A stretch of DNA of 51,967 nt from Fusicatenibacter_A intestinipullorum (lineage in GTDB: Bacteria > Bacillota > Negativicutes > Acidaminococcales > Acidaminococcaceae), in contig DWZP01000013.1 in the NCBI GenBank assembly GCA_019117495.1, positions 1 to 51,967 of the forward strand. Reading direction: 5' to 3'. Below, one piece after another: positions 32,268 to 39,179 of this stretch. The position numbers and the translations under genes were made by a program. Every line of letters starts with the position of its first letter. Position 1 is the stretch's first letter. Under the pieces are notes generated by a model. That model saw only the letters and a program-made list of their open reading frames with translations, ran no database searches and was not told the origin of the DNA.

Positions 32268-33041
32268 GTGGAACTTTTAGAAAAAACAAGAAAAATCAAC
32301 AAATTGCTTCAGCGCGGTGAGAAAGTGGAATTTAATGCCATTGCCCGCCTGCTGAAAGACGTTATAGTGGCCAATGTCTATATTGTCGGCCGTAAGGGCG
32401 GCATTAAAGGCTATGCGCTGCTTGACGATTTTGAATGTGATATTATGCGCGAGCAGGTGCTTGATGTAAAGCGTTTTCCTCCGTCTTACCTTAATTTTAT
32501 AATGGAAACAAGAGAAACTGTTTCCAATATCGGCCATGTAAACGAGGAATGTTCCTTTTTAAAGGGCACCAAATGCTATTTTGGCGACAAGCGTACAACA
32601 ATTGTGCCTATTTACGGCAATGGCGAGCGTATCGGCACTTTAATTGTTGCCAAGTATGACCGTGAATTTAATGACGAAGATTTGCTGCTGGCCGAATACG
32701 CGGCGGCTGTTATCGGCGTTGAAATCCTGCACGAGCGTGCAGCGCGCGTGGAAGAAGAAGCCCGCAAAAAAGCCATGGTGCAGATAGCCTTCTCCACACT
32801 TTCGTTTTCGGAACTGGAGGCCATTAACAGTATTATGGAAGCGCTTAACGGCACGGAAGGGCTGCTTGTTGCTTCCAAAATTGCCGACAGCGTTGGCATT
32901 ACGCGTTCCGTTATTGTAAACGCATTAAGAAAGTTTGAAAGCGCCGGTTTGATAGAAACAAAATCCCTCGGCATGAAGGGGACTTATATACGCGTTAAAA
33001 ACGAGTTTTTACTGGACGAACTGAAAAAAGAACATAAATAA
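32268..33041 (+). CDS. codY: GTP-sensing global transcriptional repressor CodY
   Basis: CodY represses nutrient-acquisition genes when GTP and branched-chain amino acids are plentiful. The 257 residues show the N-terminal GAF domain (LLEKTRKINKLLQ start; TTIVPIYGNGERIGTLIVAK, 110-129), a long helical linker (EILHERAARVEEEARKK) and a C-terminal winged helix-turn-helix (VASKIADSVGITRSVIVNAL, 201-220). The start is GTG at 32268 with TTGGAGGGG upstream. It lies 15 bases after xerC. In Bacillus, hslV and hslU sit between these genes; here they do not. Confidence 0.95.
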   Translation: MELLEKTRKINKLLQRGEKVEFNAIARLLKDVIVANVYIVGRKGGIKGYALLDDFECDIMREQVLDVKRFPPSYLNFIMETRETVSNIGHVNEECSFLKGTKCYFGDKRTTIVPIYGNGERIGTLIVAKYDREFNDEDLLLAEYAAAVIGVEILHERAARVEEEARKKAMVQIAFSTLSFSELEAINSIMEALNGTEGLLVASKIADSVGITRSVIVNALRKFESAGLIETKSLGMKGTYIRVKNEFLLDELKKEHK

Positions 33042-33075
33042 CAGCAGTGGTAGTATGCCAAAGGAGGCTGAAAAT

Positions 33076-33852
33076 ATGGAAGAAGCAGTTTTGTTTAGTG
33101 TTGAAAACCATGTAGCAACCATTACTCTGAACCGCCCGAAAAGCCTGAACTCCATGAATGACAAGCTGATTGACGGTTTGCACGAAGCTCTTGACAGGGC
33201 AGAGAAGAATGAAGAAATCCGCTGCGTAGTGCTTACCGGCAGCGGCAAGGCCTTTTGCGCAGGCGGCGACCTGCCGTTTTTGGAAGCACTGCCCGATGCC
33301 GGTGCCCGCCGTGCCTTTATTATTAAAGTTGGCGCGGTTGCCAAACGCATTACAACCATTGATAAACCGTTTATTGCCATGGTTAACGGCGTTGCGGCCG
33401 GTGCAGGCGTTAATTTGATGCTGGCCTGCGATTTGGTATATGCCGCTGATACTGCCCGTTTTGCGCAGAGTTTTGCCAAGGTTGGCCTGATACCCGATTG
33501 CGGCGGCCTGTACTTTTTGCCGAAAGCAGTTGGCGTACACCGCGCCAAGGAACTGATGTTTACCGCCGATTTGATTGACGCCGCTGCGGCAGAACGCTTC
33601 GGTATGCTGAACCATGTATGCACAGCGGAAGAACTGCCGGGCGCAGTTTATAAAATGGCGGCAAGGCTTGCTGAATCGGCACCGCTTTCGCTGGCGCTGA
33701 TTAAAAAGTATGTTAACAACACTGCCATGAGCCTTGATGATGTGCTTGACACGGAAGCCGTGGCCCAGACGCTCTGCATGGCAACGGAAGACTGCCGCGA
33801 AGGCATAGCCGCTTTTAAAGAAAAACGCGCACCGCGTTTTACCGGTAAATAA
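33076..33852 (+). CDS. Enoyl-CoA hydratase/isomerase family protein (PaaG-like active site)
   Basis: A 258-residue crotonase-fold protein. The oxyanion-hole segments are FCAGGDL (60-66) and GVAAGAG (105-111). The two catalytic Glu of true enoyl-CoA hydratase appear to be missing: the first aligns with N113 (GVNLML), and the second falls in AQSFAKVGL without an acid. Instead D141 lies in LIPDCGG, as in PaaG-type and delta-isomerase members, so an isomerase is more likely than a hydratase. The ATG at 33076 has AAGGAGG at 33061-33067; a GTG/ATG further upstream is less well placed. It ends in a terminator. No beta-oxidation partners adjoin. Confidence 0.88.
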   Translation: MEEAVLFSVENHVATITLNRPKSLNSMNDKLIDGLHEALDRAEKNEEIRCVVLTGSGKAFCAGGDLPFLEALPDAGARRAFIIKVGAVAKRITTIDKPFIAMVNGVAAGAGVNLMLACDLVYAADTARFAQSFAKVGLIPDCGGLYFLPKAVGVHRAKELMFTADLIDAAAAERFGMLNHVCTAEELPGAVYKMAARLAESAPLSLALIKKYVNNTAMSLDDVLDTEAVAQTLCMATEDCREGIAAFKEKRAPRFTGK

Positions 33853-33863
33853 AATATTTGCAA

Positions 33864-33900
33864 AAAACGGGGCTGCCTGTTACAGTCCCGTTTTCTTTTT
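33864..33900 (+). terminator. Terminator after the crotonase gene
   Basis: AAAACGGGGCTG and CAGTCCCGTTTT form an 11-bp stem with one mismatch, followed by TTTTCTTTTTT. Confidence 0.9.
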
Positions 33901-33954
33901 TACAAAAATAAGTTATAATAATATTATTGTTTAGTTGTTTTATTGGAGGGTTTT

Positions 33955-34575
33955 ATGTTTGATTTTAGTTCGATGATTTATACGGTACCGGCACTTTTAA
34001 TTGCCATTACCATACATGAGTATGCCCATGCCCTTACGGCAGATGCCATGGGTGACCCTACGCCGCGTTATCTTGGGCGTTTAACCTTCAACCCTCTGGC
34101 GCATCTTGATATTTTGGGCGCAATAATGCTGGCCTTGTTCCATTTTGGGTGGGCAAAGCCGGTTGCCATTAACCCCAATAATTTCCGCAACAGGCGCGAA
34201 GGCATGATAAAAGTATCCCTGGCAGGGCCTGCGGCTAATTTGTTTTTATGTTTTCTTGCGGCGCTGATTATGGTTTCCATGCAGAGATTGCATGTTTTAA
34301 CCCCCGGCGTCAGCGCGTTTTTGCTGTGGACTATGCAGTACAATGTATGGTTTGCCTTTTTTAACCTGCTGCCCATACCGCCGCTGGACGGTTCACGCCT
34401 GCTGGATGAATTTTTGCCGCCGCAGACTGCATACAAATATAACAGTTTTGTAGGGCGTTACGGTTTTTACATTCTTATAGCCCTTGTGGCAAGCGGGCTT
34501 ATCGGCTATATTATTACGCCGTTTGCCCTGGCTTATTTAGAGCTCATCAACACTGTTTTAGGAATATTTTTCTGA
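33955..34575 (+). CDS. Site-2 protease family membrane metalloprotease
   Basis: A 206-residue M50-type intramembrane metalloprotease of the short, PDZ-less group. Zinc ligands H21 and H25 with catalytic E22 lie in ITIHEYAHALTAD, and the third ligand Asp is in NLLPIPPLDGSRLL. There are about five hydrophobic segments. The ATG at 33955 is chosen because TTGGAGGG (33943-33950) lies directly upstream. The gene is common just before scpA in Clostridia and Negativicutes; its substrate is unknown. A -10 TATAAT at 33914-33919 suggests a promoter 36 bases upstream. Confidence 0.9.
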   Translation: MFDFSSMIYTVPALLIAITIHEYAHALTADAMGDPTPRYLGRLTFNPLAHLDILGAIMLALFHFGWAKPVAINPNNFRNRREGMIKVSLAGPAANLFLCFLAALIMVSMQRLHVLTPGVSAFLLWTMQYNVWFAFFNLLPIPPLDGSRLLDEFLPPQTAYKYNSFVGRYGFYILIALVASGLIGYIITPFALAYLELINTVLGIFF

Positions 34576-34634
34576 TATTTAACGAAGGGATTGCCGCCAT
34601 ATTGGCAGGGCTTAAAAGCCGGGCAGTATAATTT

Positions 34635-35360
34635 ATGGCAGATTTATCTTTAAAAGTCAGTGATTTTGAAGGCCCGCTGGACCTTTTAATGCACCTTATC
34701 GAAAAAGATAAAATAGATATTTACGATATTCCCATAGCGGAAATTACCGAGCAGTACATTGCTTATTTATCCGCCATGGCGGAATTTGACATGGAAATTG
34801 CCAGTGAGTTTCTGGTAATGGCGGCAACGCTTCTGCAGATAAAATCGAGAATGCTTTTGCCGAAGCCTGTGCCTGAAACCGATGAAGAAGAAGCGGACCC
34901 GCGCACCATGCTGGTAGAGATGCTGATTGAGTACAGGCGCATTAAAGCGTGTGCGGCAAAACTTACCGAAATGAAAACGGCGGCGGAGCGTTACGTTTAC
35001 CGCAGGCCGCTGGCAGAAGGCAGGATAAACCGCAGCATTGCGCAGTATCAGGCTGGCGATTTGGTAAAAAGCCTGCTGGCGCTTTTGGCTGCCGGGCACG
35101 AAACAACGGCTTTTATTGAGCGTCAGGAGTTCAGCGTGCAGGAAAAAATGGCAGAAATTGTCAGCCTGCTTAAGCGCCGTTTAAACGGAGTGGAATTTAA
35201 AGAAGTTTTCAGCAGCACCGGCTCGCGCAGTGAAAAAATAGCCGGATTTTTAGCGCTTTTGGAACTGCTGAAGCTGAACATTATAAATATAACGCAGACG
35301 GAGCCTTTTGCGCCGATATACATATTCCTGCACCGGGAGGGCGAAAACAATGTTTCATGA
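34635..35360 (+). CDS. scpA: Segregation and condensation protein A
   Basis: The kleisin subunit of the SMC-ScpAB condensin that organises the chromosome. The 241-residue protein opens with the ScpA signature VSDFEGPLDLLMHLIEKDKI (8-27), has LVMAATLLQIKSRMLLPKP in the SMC neck-binding domain, and ends with a winged-helix region (VSLLKRRLNGVEFKEVF). It overlaps scpB by 11 bases. The ribosome-binding site before its ATG is weak. Confidence 0.95.
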   Translation: MADLSLKVSDFEGPLDLLMHLIEKDKIDIYDIPIAEITEQYIAYLSAMAEFDMEIASEFLVMAATLLQIKSRMLLPKPVPETDEEEADPRTMLVEMLIEYRRIKACAAKLTEMKTAAERYVYRRPLAEGRINRSIAQYQAGDLVKSLLALLAAGHETTAFIERQEFSVQEKMAEIVSLLKRRLNGVEFKEVFSSTGSRSEKIAGFLALLELLKLNIINITQTEPFAPIYIFLHREGENNVS

Positions 35361-35937
35361 ATATTTGCAGGGCTCTTTGGAGGCTTTGCTGTTTGCGGCA
35401 GGCGAGCCGCTTACGGTAGCACAGATTGCCGGTATTATGCAGCTTGACAAGCCGCAGGTGTGGGAACTTTTAACCATGCTTGAAGAAAGTTACAATGAAG
35501 AAAACCGCGGCTTATGCCTGCGCAAAGTGGCGGGCGGCTATCAGCTGTGCGCCAAGCCCCAGCATTATGCCCTTTTAAAACAGCTGGAGCGTGTGCAGGA
35601 AGTAAAATTGTCGGCAGCGGCAATGGAAACTTTGGCCATTGTTGCGTTTAAGCAGCCGGTAACGCGCGGCGAAATGGAAGCCATCCGCGGTGTTAAGGTG
35701 GACGGCGTGGTAAATACGCTTCTGGAATACGGGCTTATCTGCGAGGCAGGGCGCAAGGAAGCGCTCGGACGCCCGATTCTTTACGCAACGACAGATAAAT
35801 TTTTGCTTACTTTCGGGCTTAATTCACTGCAGGATTTGCCTGCTTTGCCGGATGAGGACAGCAGCGGTCCTGAACAGATTTCGCTATTGGACAGCCTGAA
35901 AGATACAGACAGCAATATACAAAACGACGGAGTATAA
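35350..35937 (+). CDS. scpB: Segregation and condensation protein B
   Basis: The winged-helix partner of ScpA in the SMC complex. The 195-residue protein has EALLFAAGEPLTVAQIAGIM near the start and the ScpB hallmark VKLSAAAMETLAIVAFKQPVT followed by RGEMEAIRGV. The ATG at 35350 follows GGGAGGG and overlaps the scpA stop; an in-frame upstream start at 35308 lacks a ribosome-binding site. rluB starts 3 bases after the stop. Confidence 0.94.
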   Translation: MFHEYLQGSLEALLFAAGEPLTVAQIAGIMQLDKPQVWELLTMLEESYNEENRGLCLRKVAGGYQLCAKPQHYALLKQLERVQEVKLSAAAMETLAIVAFKQPVTRGEMEAIRGVKVDGVVNTLLEYGLICEAGRKEALGRPILYATTDKFLLTFGLNSLQDLPALPDEDSSGPEQISLLDSLKDTDSNIQNDGV

Positions 35938-35940
35938 TAC

Positions 35941-36669
35941 ATGGAAGAACGATTGCAGAAAGTGCTGGCGGCAGCCGGCGTTGCTTCGCGCCGCGAAGCC
36001 GAAAAATATATACTTGGCGGCAGAGTGAAGGTTAACGGCAAAGTCGTTAAAGAACTCGGCACCAAGGTTGATGAAAAATGCTTTATTACCGTTGACGGCA
36101 AGCCCATTAAACGTGAGCGCAAGGCATATTATTTGTTTTACAAGCCGCGCGGAGTGGTAACAACCATGAGCGACCCTCAGGGCAGGCGTACAGTGGCCGA
36201 TTATGTTAAGGATCTGCCGCAGCGCGTGTTCCCCGTTGGCAGGCTTGACTACAATACGGAAGGGCTTTTGCTTTTAACAAATGACGGCGCGCTGGCGCAG
36301 GGGCTGATGCACCCGAGCCGCGAGGTAAACAAAACTTACCGCGTGGACGTGCCGGGCATTGTGCCGCAGGAAAAGCTCGATTTGCTGCGCCTTGGCGTTA
36401 AACTTGATGACGGTATGACGGCGCCAGCCGTTGTAACGCTTCTGGAATATGACCACGAAAGAAATATGACATATTTTGATATTACCATACATGAAGGGCG
36501 CAACCGCCAAATCCGCCGCATGTGCGATTATATAGGCTTTCCGGTGCGCAACCTTAAACGCATTAAGTTTGGCACGCTCAGCTTAAAGGGCTTAAGCAAG
36601 GGCAAAATGCGTGAACTTAACGAGGACGAGGCAGAAACTTTAAAAAAGGCGGCAAAGCTTAATGGCTAA
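35941..36669 (+). CDS. rluB: RluB/RsuA-family rRNA pseudouridine synthase
   Basis: A 242-residue enzyme with an N-terminal S4 domain (ERLQKVLAAAGVASRREAEK, 3-22) and a catalytic domain with FPVGRLDYNTEGLLLLTNDG carrying the catalytic Asp, then EGRNRQIRRMCDYIGFPV. RluB modifies 23S rRNA and RsuA modifies 16S rRNA; the length and scpB context favour RluB. It overlaps the next gene by 8 bases. Confidence 0.92.
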   Translation: MEERLQKVLAAAGVASRREAEKYILGGRVKVNGKVVKELGTKVDEKCFITVDGKPIKRERKAYYLFYKPRGVVTTMSDPQGRRTVADYVKDLPQRVFPVGRLDYNTEGLLLLTNDGALAQGLMHPSREVNKTYRVDVPGIVPQEKLDLLRLGVKLDDGMTAPAVVTLLEYDHERNMTYFDITIHEGRNRQIRRMCDYIGFPVRNLKRIKFGTLSLKGLSKGKMRELNEDEAETLKKAAKLNG

Positions 36670-37903
36670 TGTACTTGTTATCGGCGGCGGGGCTGCTGGC
36701 CTTTTGGCAGGCATTGCCGCAGCACAGAGCGGCGCCCAGACCGTAATTTTAGAGAAAATGCGCCGCCCCGGCAAAAAAATACTTATTACCGGCAAGGGGC
36801 GCTGCAATATTACCAATAACTGCGATTTGCAGGAAATTATTAAAAACATACCCGGCAACGGACGCTTTTTAAACAGTGCGCTCCGCCGTTTTACCAATCA
36901 GGATATTGTGCAGCTTCTGGAGGATAACGGCCTGCATACCAAGGTTGAACGCGGCGGCAGGGTGTTTCCTGTAAGCGATAAAGCTGCTGACGTTGTTGAC
37001 ACTCTTGTTAAAATTTATAAAAATTACGGCGGCAGGCTGCTTACAGACTGCAAAGTAAAAAGCATTACGGCAGAATTCGGCAAAATAACGGGCGCTGTAA
37101 CTGCCGACGGGCAGAAATTTACGGCCGACGCCGTTATTCTGGCGGCAGGCGGGTCATCTTACCCGGGTACCGGCAGCGACGGCAGCGGCGTGAAGCTTGC
37201 CAAAGCATTGGGACATACCATTGTACCTCTGGCACCAAGCCTGGTTCCGCTTGAAAGCGATTCGCCCTACATTGCAGGCCTGCAGGGCTTAAGCCTGCGC
37301 AATATAGAAGGAACCGTTTATGCAGACGGCAAAAAAATAGGCTCGGAGTTCGGCGAAATGCTCTTTACGCATTTCGGCGTATCGGGCCCGATAATACTTT
37401 CGCTGAGTAAATGCGTTGCGGAAGCTTTTGCCAGAGGCGCGCAGGATGTTGAACTTGCCATTGATTTAAAGCCTGCGCTTGATAAAGACAAGCTGGACGC
37501 ACGGCTGCAGCGCGATTTTACGCAGTACAGCCGCAAGCAAATGCCCAACGGCATGAAGGATTTGCTGCCGCAGAGGCTTATTGCGCCGGTGCTTGACCAG
37601 GCGTTTATTGATGAAGAAAAATTTGTCAACCAGCTTTCGCGCGCAGAACGCCGCCGCCTTGTAGATGTTTTAAAAGCATTTACGGTGCCAATTACCGGCA
37701 CAAGGCCGATAGCGGAAGCCATTGTAACGGCGGGCGGCGTAAGCCTGAAGGAAATAGACCCTAAAACAATGGAATCCAAATTAATAAAAGGGCTGTTTTT
37801 TGCGGGCGAAGTAATGGATATCGACGGTTATACGGGCGGCTACAATTTGCAGGCGGCGTTTTCCACTGGTTATGCCGCAGGCACCTTTGCCGCACAAATA
37901 TAA
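36662..37903 (+). CDS. NAD(P)/FAD-dependent oxidoreductase, HI0933/BaiN-like
   Basis: A 413-residue flavoprotein of the HI0933 family. The N-terminal dinucleotide fold is VLVIGGGAAGLLAGIAAAQSG (4-24), followed by the family motif GKGRCNITNN, AAGGSSYPGTGSDG in the middle, and a C-terminal LFFAGEVMDIDGYTGGYNLQ FAD contact. BaiN from Clostridium scindens was proposed as a bile-acid 3-oxo-delta4-cholenoic acid reductase, but most HI0933 members, including those between rluB and cmk as here, have no confirmed role. The symbol is left blank. Confidence 0.9.
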   Translation: MANVLVIGGGAAGLLAGIAAAQSGAQTVILEKMRRPGKKILITGKGRCNITNNCDLQEIIKNIPGNGRFLNSALRRFTNQDIVQLLEDNGLHTKVERGGRVFPVSDKAADVVDTLVKIYKNYGGRLLTDCKVKSITAEFGKITGAVTADGQKFTADAVILAAGGSSYPGTGSDGSGVKLAKALGHTIVPLAPSLVPLESDSPYIAGLQGLSLRNIEGTVYADGKKIGSEFGEMLFTHFGVSGPIILSLSKCVAEAFARGAQDVELAIDLKPALDKDKLDARLQRDFTQYSRKQMPNGMKDLLPQRLIAPVLDQAFIDEEKFVNQLSRAERRRLVDVLKAFTVPITGTRPIAEAIVTAGGVSLKEIDPKTMESKLIKGLFFAGEVMDIDGYTGGYNLQAAFSTGYAAGTFAAQI

Positions 37904-37920
37904 AAACAGGTGGGGATAAA

Positions 37921-38589
37921 ATGAATGCACAAAAACCGGTAATTGCCATCGACGGCCCGGCCGGTGCCGGAAAAAGCACCATAGCCAAACTGGTCGCAGG
38001 CAAACTTGGTTACATTTATATTGATACCGGGGCCATGTACCGCTCCGTAGCGTGGAAGTTTCTGCAAACGGGCAAACCGTTCAGCCCGGAGCTTGTAGAA
38101 AAACTGGCGCAGGAAATGGTAATTACTTTTAAGCCCGAAGCAAACGCCAACCGCGTTTTTGTTGACGGCACGGAAGTTACGGAAGCAATCCGTTCTCCGG
38201 AAGTAACGGCCGTTGTTTCCAAAGTATCCGCCGTGGGCGGCGTACGCGTGGAAATGGTAAACCAGCAGCGCCGTATGGGCGAAGCCGGCGGCGTTGTTAT
38301 GGACGGGCGCGACATTGGCACCGTGGTATTTCCTCATGCACAGGTAAAAATATTTTTAACGGCCAGCGTTAAGGAACGTGCTATGCGCCGCTATAAAGAA
38401 ATGCTTGCCAAAGGCGAAAAGGTTGATTTGGCAGAACTTGAGAAACAAATCGCTTTCCGCGACAAGCAGGACAGCGAACGTGAAATTGCTCCGCTTAAAC
38501 AGGCTGATGACGCCGAGTTTCTTGATACTTCCGACATGACGATAGACGAAGTGGCAGAGCATATTTTAAAAGCAGTACAGGAGAAATAA
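37921..38589 (+). CDS. cmk: Cytidylate kinase
   Basis: Phosphorylates CMP and dCMP. The 222-residue length is standard. The P loop is IDGPAGAGKST (10-20), followed by YIDTGAMYRSVAW, the CMP-binding RSPEVTAVVSKVSAV region, MDGRDIGTVVFP, and RFxDKQDSER-type LID (AFRDKQDSERE). GGTGGGG precedes the ATG. plsC begins 1 base after its stop. Confidence 0.97.
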   Translation: MNAQKPVIAIDGPAGAGKSTIAKLVAGKLGYIYIDTGAMYRSVAWKFLQTGKPFSPELVEKLAQEMVITFKPEANANRVFVDGTEVTEAIRSPEVTAVVSKVSAVGGVRVEMVNQQRRMGEAGGVVMDGRDIGTVVFPHAQVKIFLTASVKERAMRRYKEMLAKGEKVDLAELEKQIAFRDKQDSEREIAPLKQADDAEFLDTSDMTIDEVAEHILKAVQEK

Positions 38590-38590
38590 G

Positions 38591-39178
38591 ATGCTGTATT
38601 CATTTTTGGATGTTGTACTGGGAATTTTGTTTAAAATTTTTCTGCGGCTTGAAGTACACGGTGCGGAAAACATTCCCAAAACAGGCCCGCTTGTTATAGC
38701 AAGCAATCATTTAAGCCTGCTCGACCCGCCGGTTATAGGCGTTGCGGCGCCGCGCAAGGTGCATTTTATGGCCAAGCGCGAACTTTTTGTGCCGGTGCTC
38801 GGCTACATTTATAAAACTCTGGGTGCGTTTCCCGTTAACCGCGGCGGCGCGGACAGGGCGGCAATCAAGCACGGCATTGAAATTCTGCAAAGCGGCGAGG
38901 TGCTGGCGATATTCCCGGAAGGGACGCGCAGCAGAACCGGGCAGCTTGGCAAACTTGAGCCGGGCGCGCTGATGATGGCCGGAAAAACCAGCGCCGTTAT
39001 TGTGCCGACGGCAGTAAGCGGTACGGATATCAAGCGCTGCGGCAGGCTGTGGCCCAAAGTTGTTGTAAAATTCGGCACGCCGGTGCCTTTTCCGCCGGTT
39101 GGCTTAAATAAAGAGGTTTTGCAGGATTTGACAGATAAATTAACGGCAGACATAAAAGCTCTGCAGGGAGTGAAGTAA
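38591..39178 (+). CDS. plsC: 1-acyl-sn-glycerol-3-phosphate acyltransferase
   Basis: Adds the second acyl chain in phosphatidic acid synthesis. The 195-residue protein has an N-terminal hydrophobic helix and the acyltransferase boxes NHLSLLDPP (HX4D), the substrate-binding FPEGTRSRTGQL and the later VIVPTAVSGTD. The cmk-plsC-ispH order is conserved in Clostridia and Negativicutes. AGGAG lies within the end of cmk, 7 bases before the ATG. Confidence 0.93.
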   Translation: MLYSFLDVVLGILFKIFLRLEVHGAENIPKTGPLVIASNHLSLLDPPVIGVAAPRKVHFMAKRELFVPVLGYIYKTLGAFPVNRGGADRAAIKHGIEILQSGEVLAIFPEGTRSRTGQLGKLEPGALMMAGKTSAVIVPTAVSGTDIKRCGRLWPKVVVKFGTPVPFPPVGLNKEVLQDLTDKLTADIKALQGVK

Positions 39179-39179
39179 C

